Shown piece after piece: positions 35,703-46,146 of a stretch of DNA of 64,000 bases (its first letter is position 1; each line of letters starts with the position of its first letter). Position numbers and translations under genes: made by a program. This DNA is from Seleniivibrio woodruffii. GTDB taxonomy: Bacteria; Chrysiogenota; Deferribacteres; Deferribacterales; Geovibrionaceae. The stretch is taken from assembly GCF_029267515.1 (NCBI RefSeq), contig NZ_JAJUIS010000002.1:216454-280453 (forward strand), written 5' to 3'. The notes below the pieces were generated by a model. That model made no database searches. It was not told the origin of the DNA and was given only the letters and a program-made list of their open reading frames with translations.

Positions 35703-36418
35703 AATGAGAAATCCTTGCCAAGGTACCTGTCGATGACCTGCGGATCCTGTACTATATCCTGCGGTTTTCCGTGGGTCAGCACGCTGCCGTCGGCTATAAT
35801 ATACGCTCTGTCAGTTATTTTAAGTGTTTCACGAACGTTATGGTCGGTGATGAGAACGCCTATCCCTCTTTTTTTCAGGTCAAAGACCATTTTCTGAATG
35901 TCGCTGACAGAAATAGGGTCGATACCGGAAAAGGGTTCGTCCAGAAGGATTATATCGGGTTCACCCGCCATACATCTTGCAATTTCCACACGCCTTCTCT
36001 CACCGCCTGACAGGGCGAAACCCTGTGATTTCCATACCTTTTCAAGTCCGAATTCGGATATGAGAAACTCCGTGCGTTCCTGCATGAACTTTTTGTCGTC
36101 ATATTTAAGCTCAAGAGCCGCATAGATATTGTCATAAACAGTCATTTTACGGAAGATGGACGCTTCCTGAGGCAGATACGCAATGCCGCTGTGGCTGCGT
36201 CTGTGCATTGAGCTTTTGGTGATATCCTCGTCGTTAAGGAATACCGAACCTGCATCCGGTCTGACAAGTCCGACGATCATATAGAACGTGGTTGTCTTTC
36301 CGGCACCGTTGGGTCCCAAAAGTCCCACTATCTCCCCTTTGCTGACAGAGATAGTGACGCCGTTAACAACGGCACGTTTTTTATATACTTTTTTTAAGTG
36401 TTCTGCTCTAAGTCCCAA
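35699..36418 (-). CDS. lptB: LPS export ABC transporter ATP-binding protein
   Basis: LptB powers extraction of LPS from the inner membrane with LptFG. The 239-residue protein has Walker A GPNGAGKTT, the LPQEASIFRKMTVYDNI Q-loop region, the signature LSGGERRRVEIARCM, Walker B DIILLDEPF and the switch His in LITDHNVRET. It precedes rpoN, a gene order shared with many Gram-negative genomes. lptF/lptG are not in the window. Confidence 0.95.
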   Translation of the reverse strand: MGLRAEHLKKVYKKRAVVNGVTISVSKGEIVGLLGPNGAGKTTTFYMIVGLVRPDAGSVFLNDEDITKSSMHRRSHSGIAYLPQEASIFRKMTVYDNIYAALELKYDDKKFMQERTEFLISEFGLEKVWKSQGFALSGGERRRVEIARCMAGEPDIILLDEPFSGIDPISVSDIQKMVFDLKKRGIGVLITDHNVRETLKITDRAYIIADGSVLTHGKPQDIVQDPQVIDRYLGKDFSL

Positions 36419-36419
36419 T

Positions 36420-36914
36420 TTACTTTTTGTCCTCTTTCGGTGCTATGATGATCTTGACCCTTTTGTTTGAACCGCGGTCAACAAATATCCTGTTATTCTG
36501 ATTATAAATGGTAACTTTCTCACCCTCAAGATAATTATCGCCCTGCCAGACTCTCACGTTGTTCATGAGAACCGCCTTTTCTTCTGCGGCATAGAGTCTT
36601 GCCTTATCGGAAAGCGCCAGAAGCCCCTCTTTCTCGATTTTTACATTGCCCTGTGCATATATCTCTTTGACGTTGTTTTGCTTGTCAAAATATACGTCCA
36701 TGCTGTCGGATGTAACGCGCATGTCACCGTCGGTGACTATTACGTTGCCGGTGAATCTTGAAACGTTGTCGTCGCCCGTATATTTCATATAATCAGAAAG
36801 TATCTTTATGGGCTTCTTACCGGCAGGCTTAACAAGCCCTTCCGCAGCAAATGCTGTGAGAGCGGAAAACAGAAGCAGAACAGTGAGACTATTTATTATA
36901 AGTGACCTGAACAT
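36420..36914 (-). CDS. lptA: LPS transport periplasmic protein LptA
   Basis: LptA forms the periplasmic bridge that carries LPS from LptC to LptD. The 164-residue protein has a signal peptide (residues about 1-22, ending LTAFAAE) and an OstA-type beta-jellyroll with SDYMKYTGDDNVSRFTGNVIV and MRVTSDSMDVYFDKQNN. The ATG at 36914 was chosen for GGAG upstream; the frame extends 18 bases further without a site. It overlaps lptC by 26 bp. Confidence 0.88.
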   Translation of the reverse strand: MFRSLIINSLTVLLLFSALTAFAAEGLVKPAGKKPIKILSDYMKYTGDDNVSRFTGNVIVTDGDMRVTSDSMDVYFDKQNNVKEIYAQGNVKIEKEGLLALSDKARLYAAEEKAVLMNNVRVWQGDNYLEGEKVTIYNQNNRIFVDRGSNKRVKIIIAPKEDKK

Positions 36915-37425
36915 GACCAATAAACTCCGCATAATTTTTTTTCGAGAATATCAACATCTTATCGGCAGAAATCTCACCATTATTATGGCTTATGCTGAAT
37001 CGCCCCAACATTGTGCCGACACCCGTCAGGAAATCATAGTAGAAGCGCCCGTCTTTTCCTGATGCAAAATCAAGCTCGTTGACACGCCCCTTGATGGTAC
37101 CGGTTACGCTCACCATGTATTCCTTTTCCATATAGCCGAGCGGAGCGTAAAGCTCTACATCGGTTTTTCCTTTCTTATAGACAGCGCTGAAGTCCGTAAG
37201 TTTCGCAGTTTCCTTTTCGCGGTTTATTCTCGCCTGTTTAGCGGTCACCTTATAAAAGTTGTTCTGCTCGTCCAGAACCTTGCCCATCTCAAAATCGTCT
37301 ATGATAACCTCATTCTCCTTGAGATCGAATTTGATCTTGTTCTTGTCGCTTTTAAACAGTGTAAGCGAACCGAGAGCAAGCACCAAAGCCGATGCTATAA
37401 GAATGAGTTTAGTGTATTTTCCCAT
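36889..37425 (-). CDS. lptC: LPS export protein LptC
   Basis: LptC is the single-pass inner-membrane protein that hands LPS from LptBFG to LptA. The 178-residue protein has one N-terminal transmembrane helix (about 7-24) and the LptC-type periplasmic fold, with VIDDFEMGKVLDEQN and ARINREKETAKLTDF. Sequence conservation in this family is low and the call leans on position between kdsC and lptA. Its start overlaps kdsC by 31 bp. Confidence 0.82.
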   Translation of the reverse strand: MGKYTKLILIASALVLALGSLTLFKSDKNKIKFDLKENEVIIDDFEMGKVLDEQNNFYKVTAKQARINREKETAKLTDFSAVYKKGKTDVELYAPLGYMEKEYMVSVTGTIKGRVNELDFASGKDGRFYYDFLTGVGTMLGRFSISHNNGEISADKMLIFSKKNYAEFIGHVQVTYNK

Positions 37426-37889
37426 ACGCCGTTCTTTTCCAGAATCTTTTCTATGAACTCCCGCACGGCTCCGTATCCGCCCTTTCTCTCCGTGACATAA
37501 TGCACCTGAGACTTAATATAGCCGAAAGAGTCGGAAGTTGTCGCGGAAAATCCGGCTTTTTTCAAAAGAGCCAGATCGTTCACATCGTCGCCGATGAATG
37601 CCGTTTCACCAGCGGTGATACCCATCTCTTTTTCAAGAGCCTCAAAACACTCTGTTTTGTTTTTAACACCTGTGTAGCAACGCCTTATGCCAAGTTCGCG
37701 GCATCTTATCTCCGTCACCTTCGATTTTCTGCCGGAAATGACAGCCACTTCCACGCCTGCGTTCTGCGCAAGTTTTATGCCGAGCCCGTCTTTAACGTCG
37801 AAACGCTTTGTCTCAACCCCGTTCTCGTCATATATTATACCGCCGTCGGTCAGCACCCCGTCCACATCAAGCACAAGGAGCCTTATCAT
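37395..37889 (-). CDS. kdsC: 3-deoxy-D-manno-octulosonate 8-phosphate phosphatase
   Basis: KdsC removes phosphate from KDO 8-phosphate in KDO synthesis for LPS. The 164-residue HAD-fold protein has VLDVDGVLTDG (nucleophile Asp), VAVISGRKSKVTEIRC and FIGDDVNDLALLKKAG. It lies 4 bp into kdsD and overlaps lptC, a conserved KDO-LPS gene block. Confidence 0.93.
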   Translation of the reverse strand: MIRLLVLDVDGVLTDGGIIYDENGVETKRFDVKDGLGIKLAQNAGVEVAVISGRKSKVTEIRCRELGIRRCYTGVKNKTECFEALEKEMGITAGETAFIGDDVNDLALLKKAGFSATTSDSFGYIKSQVHYVTERKGGYGAVREFIEKILEKNGVWENTLNSFL

Positions 37890-38857
37890 ACTATACCCTC
37901 CCTGAGCAGGTCATGGAGATGTATGATACCGTCAGGTCTGCCGTTCTCATCAACACAGAAAAGAGAGGTTATAGAGAACTCCTCCATAATCTGAAGCGCC
38001 TTCGCAGCCAGAGCTTTTCTCTCAACCGTTTTAGGATATTTCAAGGGTAAATCTTTTATATTCATCGAGAAAATATCTTTATATTTTTCAAGTCCTCGTC
38101 TCAGGTCGCCGTCTGTTATGATACCGGTAAGTCTGCCTTCGGTATCTGTAACAGCCGTGCACCCGAACCCTTTGGCGCTCATAACGAATACTGCATCGGA
38201 AACTTTTTTGCCGTTATCGATAACAGGGACGCTGTCCCCCGTATGACAAAGATCGTTAACGCGGGTGAGCAGTTTTTTTCCAAGGGCTCCGGAAGGATGG
38301 TAGAGCGCAAAATCATCCGCACTGAACCCTCTTTTGTCAAGAAGAGCAACGCTGAGAGCGTCACCCATGGCAAGTGCAGCAGTGGTGCTTGACGTGGGAG
38401 CAAGATTCAGAGAACACGCCTCCCTTTCAACAGAAGCGTCCAGAACACAGTCGCTGCGTTCCGCCAGAGTCGAGGGCACCCTGCCCACGATTGATATAAG
38501 CGGAATCTTGAAACGTTTTATAAGCGGCAGAAGTTTTATTACTTCGGCAGTTTCACCGCTGTTAGAAAGAGCGATACATACGTCACCCTTGACTATCATG
38601 CCTAGGTCGCCGTGAACCCCTTCCGCCGGATGGAGAAAAAGGGACGGTGTGCCGGTGCTGGACATTGTGGCGGCTATCTTTCTGCCGATTATACCGCTTT
38701 TTCCCATTCCAGTGATAACCACCCTGCCTTTGCACGACAGAATTATGTCAACAGCCTGAACAAAACTGTCGCCCAGTCTGTTTTTAAGAGCGGAAAGTGC
38801 GTCTATCTCAGTCTGTATTGTCTCTCTGCCTATCAGCAGAATATCTTTCTCAGCCAA
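37886..38857 (-). CDS. kdsD: Arabinose-5-phosphate isomerase (KpsF/GutQ family)
   Basis: KdsD isomerises ribulose 5-phosphate to arabinose 5-phosphate, the first committed KDO step. The 323-residue protein has a SIS domain (residues about 40-190, with [21 protein letters not shown] and [11 protein letters not shown]) followed by two CBS domains (about 200-320). It overlaps pyrG by 8 bp. The KDO 8-phosphate synthase kdsA, often next to pyrG, is missing here. Confidence 0.93.
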   Translation of the reverse strand: MAEKDILLIGRETIQTEIDALSALKNRLGDSFVQAVDIILSCKGRVVITGMGKSGIIGRKIAATMSSTGTPSLFLHPAEGVHGDLGMIVKGDVCIALSNSGETAEVIKLLPLIKRFKIPLISIVGRVPSTLAERSDCVLDASVEREACSLNLAPTSSTTAALAMGDALSVALLDKRGFSADDFALYHPSGALGKKLLTRVNDLCHTGDSVPVIDNGKKVSDAVFVMSAKGFGCTAVTDTEGRLTGIITDGDLRRGLEKYKDIFSMNIKDLPLKYPKTVERKALAAKALQIMEEFSITSLFCVDENGRPDGIIHLHDLLREGIV

Positions 38858-40472
38858 GTTTGCCGTTTTCCCTGTCTTTTTTATAAGCGTACGCAGCTTT
38901 TATGAAGCTGGCGAACAGAGGATGGGGTTTGGACGGCTTGGATTTAAATTCCGGATGGAACTGGCATCCGAGGAACCATCTGTGGGATTTTGACTCAAAT
39001 ATCTCGGCAAGTCCCCTCTCCTTGTTGACGCCTGTCATCTGAAGTCCGTTTTTCACTATCTCATCCTGATAGGCGTTATTGAACTCAAGTCTGTGTCTGT
39101 GGCGTTCGGAGATGTTTTTTGTGCCGTACGCCTTAAAAGCGGTGCTGTCCTCGTCCAGAGTACAATCGTATGCACCGAGACGCATAGTCCCGCCCATCTG
39201 CTTTATATTTTTCTGTTCGTTCATGTAATCTATTACAGGGTAAGGTGTTTTAGGATTAAATTCAACGCTGTGGGCATTTTCCATTTTCAGAACGTTACGG
39301 GCGAATTCAATAACCATGCACTGCAGACCGAGACATATCCCGAAAGTGGGAATATCCTTTGTACGTCCGAAGTTTATGGAGACTATCTTGCCTTCAACAC
39401 CGCGTTCTCCGAAACCGCCGGGTATAAGTATCCCGTCAACATCGGAAAGATACGCGTCGGGTTTTGCGCCGTTCTCAAGTTTCTCAGCGTCGATACGCTT
39501 GACATTCACTTTAAGTCTGTTCGCTATGCCGCCATGGATAAGCGATTCATTGATACTTATGTAAGCGTCTTTCAGATCAATATACTTACCGACAAGACCG
39601 ATTGTAACCTCGTCGTCAGGCTGTTTGATTCTGTGTACTATGTCTTCCCATACGGAGGTATTTGATTCGCGCTCCTCCATCCTGAATTTCTTCAGAACAA
39701 GCCTGTCTATACCCTCTTTTCTCATGGAAAGGGGTGACTCGTAAATGGTGCTGACATCTATGGCATTGATGACGTATTCTTTTGACACGTTGCAGAAAAG
39801 ACCTATTTTGCTTCTGATTGAATCGTCAAGAGGATATTCGGAGCGGCACACAAGGATATCCGGCTGGATACCTATCTCGCGCAGAGCTTTAACGGAGTGT
39901 TGGGTGGGCTTGGTTTTAAGCTCACCTGCACTTCTGATGTAAGGCACAAGCGTCAGGTGAACATAGCATACGTTGTCCTCGCCCGCGTCAAATTTGAACT
40001 GTCTGATAGCCTCAAGGAAGGGAAGTGATTCGATGTCACCTACGGTTCCGCCTATTTCGACGATAATGATGTCGTATTTGTCGGCTTCCTTATATATATT
40101 GTTTTTGATTTCGTCAGTGATGTGAGGAATAACCTGAACGGTACCGCCGAGATAGTCTCCGTTTCTCTCTTTGTCGATAACAGTTTTGTATATCTTTCCT
40201 GTGGTAACGTTGCTCACTTTTGTAGTGTTGAAGTTAAGAAACCTTTCATAGTGTCCAAGGTCAAGGTCGGTTTCTGCGCCGTCCTCAGTAACGAAAACCT
40301 CTCCGTGCTGAAACGGACTCATCGTTCCGGGGTCAACGTTAAGATAGGGGTCATATTTTTTAATCGCCACCTTATAGCCTCTGGATTCCAGCAGCGCGCC
40401 CAGTGAAGCCGCCGTGATACCCTTTCCCAGTGATGAAAGAACTCCTCCGGTTGTGAAAACAAACTTAGCCAT
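38850..40472 (-). CDS. pyrG: CTP synthase
   Basis: CTP synthase aminates UTP with glutamine and feeds CMP-KDO and phospholipid synthesis. The 540-residue protein has the N-terminal synthase domain ([37 protein letters not shown]) and the C-terminal class I glutaminase with [17 protein letters not shown] and FQFHPEF-type GCQFHPEF. It starts where kdsB stops (1-bp overlap), linking CTP supply to CMP-KDO formation. Confidence 0.97.
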   Translation of the reverse strand: MAKFVFTTGGVLSSLGKGITAASLGALLESRGYKVAIKKYDPYLNVDPGTMSPFQHGEVFVTEDGAETDLDLGHYERFLNFNTTKVSNVTTGKIYKTVIDKERNGDYLGGTVQVIPHITDEIKNNIYKEADKYDIIIVEIGGTVGDIESLPFLEAIRQFKFDAGEDNVCYVHLTLVPYIRSAGELKTKPTQHSVKALREIGIQPDILVCRSEYPLDDSIRSKIGLFCNVSKEYVINAIDVSTIYESPLSMRKEGIDRLVLKKFRMEERESNTSVWEDIVHRIKQPDDEVTIGLVGKYIDLKDAYISINESLIHGGIANRLKVNVKRIDAEKLENGAKPDAYLSDVDGILIPGGFGERGVEGKIVSINFGRTKDIPTFGICLGLQCMVIEFARNVLKMENAHSVEFNPKTPYPVIDYMNEQKNIKQMGGTMRLGAYDCTLDEDSTAFKAYGTKNISERHRHRLEFNNAYQDEIVKNGLQMTGVNKERGLAEIFESKSHRWFLGCQFHPEFKSKPSKPHPLFASFIKAAYAYKKDRENGKLG

Positions 40473-41200
40473 CAGTTTTTCCTGCCCATAATTTCTTCTG
40501 CTTTAACAAGGTCTTCTTCAGTGTCCACAGACACCGGCTTGTAATCGGTCTTTATAACTTTTATGCTCACGCCGTTTTCCAGCGCCCTGAGCTGTTCCAG
40601 CTTTTCAATATCCTCAAGCTCAGTCTGCTCAAGTTTGGCAAACTGCATCAGCCAGCTTTTTCTGAAACCGTAAATACCGATGTGTTTATAATATGTTACG
40701 TCGCCCTTTCCGTCTCTGTCATAGGGAATGGGCAACCTAGAAAAGTACAGTGCAAATCCTTTTTTGTCCAGCACAACCTTAACGCTGTTAGGGTCTTTTA
40801 CGTCTTCACCTTCGGCAAACGTGCAGGCTGCCGTATTCATAAGTACCTGAGGATTTTCAATCAGGTCTCTTATCAATTCGTTGATAAGATTTGGATCAAT
40901 GAAGGGTTCATCACCCTGAACGTTTATTATAATGTCATCTTCAACAAACTTTGCAACGCGCGCAACCCTGTCTGTTCCCGACTGTATATCATCCGCGGTC
41001 ATAGTGGATTCCAGACCTTCAAACCCCTCGCAGGCTTCAAGAATCTCCTTTGCATCCGTAGCAACGATAACTCTGTCGGCAGAAGATTTAAGGCAGTTTT
41101 CAGCCACACGCAGTATCATGGGAACTCCGCCTATCTTGCGCAGCGGTTTCCCCGGCAGTCTTGTGGAAGCCATTCTGGAGGGAATAACAACAACACTCAT
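40472..41200 (-). CDS. kdsB: 3-deoxy-manno-octulosonate cytidylyltransferase
   Basis: KdsB activates KDO as CMP-KDO for lipid A glycosylation. The 242-residue protein has [37 protein letters not shown] and [14 protein letters not shown]. It lies 3 bp after acpS and overlaps pyrG by 1 bp. The set kdsB, kdsC, kdsD accounts for three of the four KDO-CMP steps. Confidence 0.95.
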   Translation of the reverse strand: MSVVVIPSRMASTRLPGKPLRKIGGVPMILRVAENCLKSSADRVIVATDAKEILEACEGFEGLESTMTADDIQSGTDRVARVAKFVEDDIIINVQGDEPFIDPNLINELIRDLIENPQVLMNTAACTFAEGEDVKDPNSVKVVLDKKGFALYFSRLPIPYDRDGKGDVTYYKHIGIYGFRKSWLMQFAKLEQTELEDIEKLEQLRALENGVSIKVIKTDYKPVSVDTEEDLVKAEEIMGRKN

Positions 41201-41203
41201 ATC

Positions 41204-41548
41204 TTACCCCTTCACTAAACTGACAGCCATTGCATAACGCCTGTCATGTGAAATACTTATTTCGATGTCTGAACGCAGAACACCCTTGATATATACAAGG
41301 GGCGCTCCTTTTTCATCGTTCAAAATTTCTATATCTGTAAACGAGTAATCATTCCCGATACCCGTTCTGAAACTCTTTGAAACCGATTCTTTTGCAGCGA
41401 AACGTCCGGCAAGGAACTGCATCTTTGCACCTTTTGCCTCGAAAAGTTCCTGTTCTCTCTGGGTCAGTATCCTGTCCAGAAAACGTTTACCAAGTCTATT
41501 ATATACCGCTTCAATTCTGCCGACTTCGGCAATATCACAGCCGAGCAT
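41204..41548 (-). CDS. acpS: Holo-[acyl-carrier-protein] synthase
   Basis: AcpS transfers the 4'-phosphopantetheine group to acyl carrier protein. The 114-residue protein has [29 protein letters not shown] and [14 protein letters not shown], all family motifs. It overlaps the pdxJ frame by 14 bp, the usual pdxJ-acpS pairing. Confidence 0.92.
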   Translation of the reverse strand: MLGCDIAEVGRIEAVYNRLGKRFLDRILTQREQELFEAKGAKMQFLAGRFAAKESVSKSFRTGIGNDYSFTDIEILNDEKGAPLVYIKGVLRSDIEISISHDRRYAMAVSLVKG

Positions 41549-42269
41549 CCATCAATGCCCTGTGGATGGTCTCTTTCATCTCCCTTACAGCTCTTTCAAG
41601 CCCGACGAAGATTGCACGGGCAATTATTGAATGTCCTATGTTCACCTCGTTCATACCGGGGATAGTGACTATCTCGCCTACGTTGTGATAGTTCAGCCCG
41701 TGACCGGAATTGAGTATCAGTCCCAGCTCGCGGCATTTCTCGCCCGCAAAAATTATCCTTGAAAGCTCTTCGCGCTGAGCGGCACCCTTCGCGTCTGCAT
41801 AATGCCCTGTGTGTATCTCAACGGCATCCGCACCCATATCGGCGCATTTTTCCATCTGGTCGGAATCCGCATCAACAAACAGACTGACAAATATGCCTCC
41901 GTCTTTCAGTTTCTGTACGTTCTCTGCCAGAAAATCGTAATTGCCGGAAACGTTCAGCCCGCCCTCAGTGGTAAGCTCCTGCCTCTTTTCAGGCACGAGG
42001 GTGACCATATCGGGTTTTGTTTCAAGTGCTATACGCACCATCTCGTCAGTGCACGCCATTTCAAGGTTAAGCCTTGTCTTGATTGTCTGGCGCAGTATAG
42101 CAAGATCGCGGTCGCATATGTGGCGCCTGTCTTCGCGAAGATGTATGGTTATCTGATCCGCTCCGCCAAGCTCCGCCATAACGGCAGCGTGCACGGGATC
42201 CGGTTCCGCAGCCAGTCTTGCCTGACGAACGGTTGCAACGTGGTCTATGTTAATTCCGAGTCTAACCAT
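41535..42269 (-). CDS. pdxJ: Pyridoxine 5'-phosphate synthase
   Basis: PdxJ condenses 1-deoxyxylulose 5-phosphate with aminoacetone 3-phosphate in vitamin B6 synthesis. The 244-residue TIM barrel has [55 protein letters not shown] and [12 protein letters not shown]. It is 1 bp after glmM and overlaps acpS. Confidence 0.95.
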   Translation of the reverse strand: MVRLGINIDHVATVRQARLAAEPDPVHAAVMAELGGADQITIHLREDRRHICDRDLAILRQTIKTRLNLEMACTDEMVRIALETKPDMVTLVPEKRQELTTEGGLNVSGNYDFLAENVQKLKDGGIFVSLFVDADSDQMEKCADMGADAVEIHTGHYADAKGAAQREELSRIIFAGEKCRELGLILNSGHGLNYHNVGEIVTIPGMNEVNIGHSIIARAIFVGLERAVREMKETIHRALMDARL

Positions 42270-42270
42270 T

Positions 42271-43635
42271 TTACGAAAGCTCCTCTATCTCTTTAAGGGC
42301 AGCGTTTCCGATATTTTCCGCATATTCCTCAATCTTTTTCAGGTCTGCGCCCTCAAGCATCACACGCAGTTTGTTCTCTGTTCCTGAATAGCGGACGAAA
42401 ACACGTCCGGTTTTGCCTAGTTCCTTCTCAACGGAGGCTATCTCCGATGTTGTCTTTGGCAGGTTTGTAAGAGGTATCTTATTGCTTACTTTATAGTTTT
42501 TGAGCGTCTGGGGATAAAGTTCTATTATCTTTTTCAGTTCACTCAGAGGTTTTCCTGATTTCACAAGCACTTTCAGAAGCTGCATAGCGCTCACCATGCC
42601 GTCGCCGGTTGTGTTGTAATCGCTGAATATGATGTGCCCCGACTGCTCTCCGCCAAGGTTGTATCCGCTTTTCAGCATCTCAGCCATGACGTATCTGTCG
42701 CCGACTTCCGTACGCACAATGTCAATTCCAAGCCCGTTCATGGAGCGTTCGAAACCGAGGTTGCTCATAACGGTGCTGACCATAGTATTTTTCTGGAGCA
42801 GACCACATTCTTTCATATGCGCTGCACAGATACCCATGATTATATCTCCGTCCACCTCTTCGCCGTTCTCGTCGGAGAAGATGACCCTGTCGCCGTCGCC
42901 GTCGAAGGCTATGCCGATATCGGCTTTTTTCTTTTTAACGGTTTCGCACATTACGTTAGGGTACACGGAACCGCAGTTGTCGTTTATGTTCGTTCCGTTC
43001 GGTTCATTGCCGATTACGGTGAGCTTTGCACCAAGCTCCTCAAAAGCCAGAGGTGCAACTTTATATGTGGCTCCGTTTGAACAGTCAACAACCATTCTAA
43101 GTCCAACGAGGTCAACGTCCTTATCGAACGTATTCTTCGCAAACTCGACATATCGTCCGATTGCTGTGTCAATGCGGTATGCCTTACCAATTTTTTCAGC
43201 AGAAAGGGGTACGTTTCCGGTTCCGATGAGTTCATCGGTGAATTTCTCTATTTCAAGTTCAACCTCGTCAGGAAGTTTATGCCCTGTTCCTGAAAAGAAT
43301 TTGATTCCGTTGTCATAGTAGGGGTTGTGGGAGGCGGAGATAACAACTCCGGCATCCGCGCGCAGGCTTCTTGTAATAAACGCTATTGCAGGGGTAGGCA
43401 GAACGCCCACAAGAACGGCGTCCATCCCCATAGATGTGATACCGGCAACCAGTGCCGATTCAAACATATAGCCTGAAATTCTGGTGTCCTTGCCGATAAC
43501 TATTCTGTGTGTCTTCTTTCCGCCTGTATAAAACTGACGGGCGGCAGCCTGCCCCAGACGCAATGCGAAAGTTGCAGTCATCGGGAACTGGTTTGCAAGT
43601 CCTCTTACGCCGTCAGTACCGAAATGTTTCCTCAT
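42271..43635 (-). CDS. glmM: Phosphoglucosamine mutase
   Basis: GlmM makes glucosamine 1-phosphate for UDP-GlcNAc, the precursor of peptidoglycan and lipid A. The 454-residue protein has [14 protein letters not shown], the phosphoserine in [17 protein letters not shown], the metal loop [22 protein letters not shown] and the C-terminal [11 protein letters not shown]. It sits right after ybbR (1-bp overlap), forming cdaA-ybbR-glmM, the arrangement of c-di-AMP operons. Confidence 0.96.
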   Translation of the reverse strand: MRKHFGTDGVRGLANQFPMTATFALRLGQAAARQFYTGGKKTHRIVIGKDTRISGYMFESALVAGITSMGMDAVLVGVLPTPAIAFITRSLRADAGVVISASHNPYYDNGIKFFSGTGHKLPDEVELEIEKFTDELIGTGNVPLSAEKIGKAYRIDTAIGRYVEFAKNTFDKDVDLVGLRMVVDCSNGATYKVAPLAFEELGAKLTVIGNEPNGTNINDNCGSVYPNVMCETVKKKKADIGIAFDGDGDRVIFSDENGEEVDGDIIMGICAAHMKECGLLQKNTMVSTVMSNLGFERSMNGLGIDIVRTEVGDRYVMAEMLKSGYNLGGEQSGHIIFSDYNTTGDGMVSAMQLLKVLVKSGKPLSELKKIIELYPQTLKNYKVSNKIPLTNLPKTTSEIASVEKELGKTGRVFVRYSGTENKLRVMLEGADLKKIEEYAENIGNAALKEIEELS

Positions 43636-44534
43636 TATTGAACCTCAACACGCACTTTTGCCGGTTTTACATCCAGCACTTTAAGTATTTTAGAATCATT
43701 AAAAACAACCGTTCTCTTGTATACTCCGCCTGAATCCACATCTGAAAGGTCGATATGCGGATTAAGGACGTTCGCGATCGTCTGTTCGTTAAGAAGATCC
43801 GACCTGCCGCTCACAGTAAGCGAAAAGTCTGTGAGCACATTAGCAGTGAGTCCCCTTTGAAGTCCAAGCGGGCTAACCTCTATCTCGTGGAATGTTTTCT
43901 GCTGGATATCCTCTTTGAACATCACGAAAACTTCCACAAACTCAGGAGTGGTCTTCTGAATACCTTCATAAAATTTCAGACCGATGCTGTAGGTTATGGG
44001 GTCTTTCTTGCCGGAAAGGTTAACGGGCATAGTCTCAATCGACCTAAGCCCCTTGATTTTAGATGTTGCGGCGTTTATCTCCACAGTATCAGGCTTTATA
44101 ACAACAGAACCGACCTTATATCCGGGCATGGGTTCGCCGACGAATGTCGGAGCCACCTTCATCTGTTTCTTAACCAGAGTATCCACGGTGACATCGATGG
44201 TCTTTGGATGGATGTTCGTAACCTCAATACCCGCAGGCATCTGTACGTCTTCTGGATTGATATACACGCTTTTGGTGCCGGACGTTATCCTTGAAACATC
44301 TATAGCTATCTGTACTTTATTAAACTGTTTATTGTTCACCAGAAACTTGGGTCCCTTCGCCATAACGTTTATGAGGTTTTCATCGGTAACGGCTACGGAA
44401 CCTTCGGGGATATTAGTAAGTTTTACAGGTACATAGAGTGAAATCTCCTGAAACTCGCCTGTAACGATATAGAGCCAGAGGCAAATTGCAAGAACAACGC
44501 TGATAATTCTTAAATGTGTATTGGTTATTATCAT
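43635..44534 (-). CDS. YbbR/CdaR-like membrane-anchored regulator of CdaA
   Basis: The 299-residue protein has one N-terminal transmembrane helix (about 9-25) followed by YbbR-type beta domains: YVPVKLTNIPEGSVAV, MKVAPTFVGEPMPGYKVG and the C-terminal HIDLSDVDSGGVYKRTVVF. In Firmicutes CdaR binds and controls the diadenylate cyclase CdaA. It overlaps cdaA by 4 bp and glmM by 1 bp, so the same complex is likely here. Confidence 0.85.
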   Translation of the reverse strand: MIITNTHLRIISVVLAICLWLYIVTGEFQEISLYVPVKLTNIPEGSVAVTDENLINVMAKGPKFLVNNKQFNKVQIAIDVSRITSGTKSVYINPEDVQMPAGIEVTNIHPKTIDVTVDTLVKKQMKVAPTFVGEPMPGYKVGSVVIKPDTVEINAATSKIKGLRSIETMPVNLSGKKDPITYSIGLKFYEGIQKTTPEFVEVFVMFKEDIQQKTFHEIEVSPLGLQRGLTANVLTDFSLTVSGRSDLLNEQTIANVLNPHIDLSDVDSGGVYKRTVVFNDSKILKVLDVKPAKVRVEVQ

Positions 44535-45310
44535 TTTTCTTTTACGCTCTTTGCCTGCTGCTGATTGAATATGGAATCCAGCAGTTTTCTGAGTTTTTCT
44601 GCGTTCAGTTCCTCGCTGAGTTCACCATTCTGTGCCACGGTGATTGAACCCTTCTCCTCGCTGACAGTGATTGCGATGGCATCAGTTTCCTCAGTGACAC
44701 CGACAGCCGCTCTGTGGCGTGTTCCGTAGTTCTTTCCCAAATCTGTCTTGCGTGTCAGGGGAAGGATGCTGCCCGCTGTCGATATACGCCCGTTGGAAAC
44801 GATAACTGCGCCGTCGTGCAGAGGTGAATAGGGGATGAAAATGCTTATAAGTATCTCTCTGGATATGATGCAGTCCAATTTTTGTCCTGTATCGTCCAGA
44901 AAATGTTCAAGGTCAGTGTTGCGCTGAAGAACGATAAGAGCACCTATCTGCCTGTTTGCAAGGACAGTGGCTGCTTTCACGATCTCGTCCAGAATAACGG
45001 ATTTTGCCTTCGCCTGCGTGCCGAACACTTTCGTTTCGCCTATGAAGGCAAGGGCGCGGCGTATCTCCTGCTGAAAAAGAACAACGATGATTATAAAAAG
45101 ATAACCGGTGAAGTTGTCCAGTACCCAGCTTGTGGTTTTAAGACCCAGATACCTTGCGGCAAAAGAGACTATTACGATAAGCATGATACCCATCAGCATG
45201 GGAAGCGCCCTCGTACCCTTTATGAGCAGAAGGAGATTGTAGACAACTATGGCGATGATAGCCATATCAATAATGTCAAACAGTCCCACCGATCTGATAA
45301 TCTCTAACAC
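44531..45310 (-). CDS. cdaA: Diadenylate cyclase CdaA
   Basis: CdaA makes cyclic di-AMP from two ATP. The 259-residue protein has three predicted transmembrane helices (about residues 13-30, 36-54, 63-80) and a DAC domain with LHDGAVIVSNGRI and GTRHRAAVGVTEETDAI, the DGA and RHR motifs needed for catalysis. It overlaps folP by 7 bp and ybbR by 4 bp. It is a c-di-AMP synthase in an LPS-bearing organism, with no c-di-AMP receptor seen in the window. Confidence 0.94.
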   Translation of the reverse strand: MLEIIRSVGLFDIIDMAIIAIVVYNLLLLIKGTRALPMLMGIMLIVIVSFAARYLGLKTTSWVLDNFTGYLFIIIVVLFQQEIRRALAFIGETKVFGTQAKAKSVILDEIVKAATVLANRQIGALIVLQRNTDLEHFLDDTGQKLDCIISREILISIFIPYSPLHDGAVIVSNGRISTAGSILPLTRKTDLGKNYGTRHRAAVGVTEETDAIAITVSEEKGSITVAQNGELSEELNAEKLRKLLDSIFNQQQAKSVKEK

Positions 45311-46146
45311 TTGCCACCCGCTATTTTAAGCATCCTGAGAACTTTCAGCATATCCGCAGATTCTTCGATATCATGTGCACGGATGATGTCCGCACCGTTC
45401 AAAACCGCCGCCGAGTGAGCCGTTATCGTGCCCGCAAGACGTTTCATAGGCGGTTTGTTCACAACGTTTCCTATCATGGATTTGCGTGAAATGCCCGCCA
45501 GAACCGGAAAACCGGCAGATTTGATTTCATCAAGACCTGCCAGCAGCCTGTAATTATCTTCAAGTGTCTTTCCGAAGCCGAATCCCGGATCGACACATAT
45601 GGAACTCTCCTTTATCCCTGCCCTGACACACCTTTCGGCTGCATCCAGCAGGTATCTTTTCACATACTGAACAACGTCCGAATAAACCGGATTGTCCTGC
45701 ATGGTTCTCGGCTCCCCAAGCATGTGCATTATGCACACGGAACACCCGAATTCAGCGCAGACGGCTATCATCTCCGGATCTCTGAAACCGGACACGTCGT
45801 TTATCATGCCCGCGCCCGCAACTAGCGACTCGTAAGCCACCTGCGGTTTCATGGTATCCACGGAAACGTATATCCCGTTGGCAACACAATGTATAACAGC
45901 CGGAAGAACCCTTTTCAGTTCCTCTTCAACGCTAACGCCGTCGGAACCGGGTCTGGTGGATTCTCCGCCTATGTCGGCTATGTCCACCTTATGCAGCAGA
46001 AACTCGTCAACCCTGCTGACCAGCCCGTCGGCACTGTTAAAGGAACCTCCGTCGCTGAAAGAGTCCGGGGTGACGTTCAGTATGCCCATCAGCAGGGGAA
46101 ATTCAAGTGACAAATCCCCCCGTGCAGACGTAAGTACATCAGACAA
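45304..46146 (-). CDS. folP: Dihydropteroate synthase
   Basis: FolP condenses the pterin pyrophosphate with p-aminobenzoate in folate synthesis and is the sulfonamide target. The 280-residue protein has [51 protein letters not shown] and [14 protein letters not shown]. It overlaps ftsH by 8 bp. ftsH-folP coupling is a known conserved pair. Confidence 0.95.
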   Translation of the reverse strand: MSDVLTSARGDLSLEFPLLMGILNVTPDSFSDGGSFNSADGLVSRVDEFLLHKVDIADIGGESTRPGSDGVSVEEELKRVLPAVIHCVANGIYVSVDTMKPQVAYESLVAGAGMINDVSGFRDPEMIAVCAEFGCSVCIMHMLGEPRTMQDNPVYSDVVQYVKRYLLDAAERCVRAGIKESSICVDPGFGFGKTLEDNYRLLAGLDEIKSAGFPVLAGISRKSMIGNVVNKPPMKRLAGTITAHSAAVLNGADIIRAHDIEESADMLKVLRMLKIAGGKC

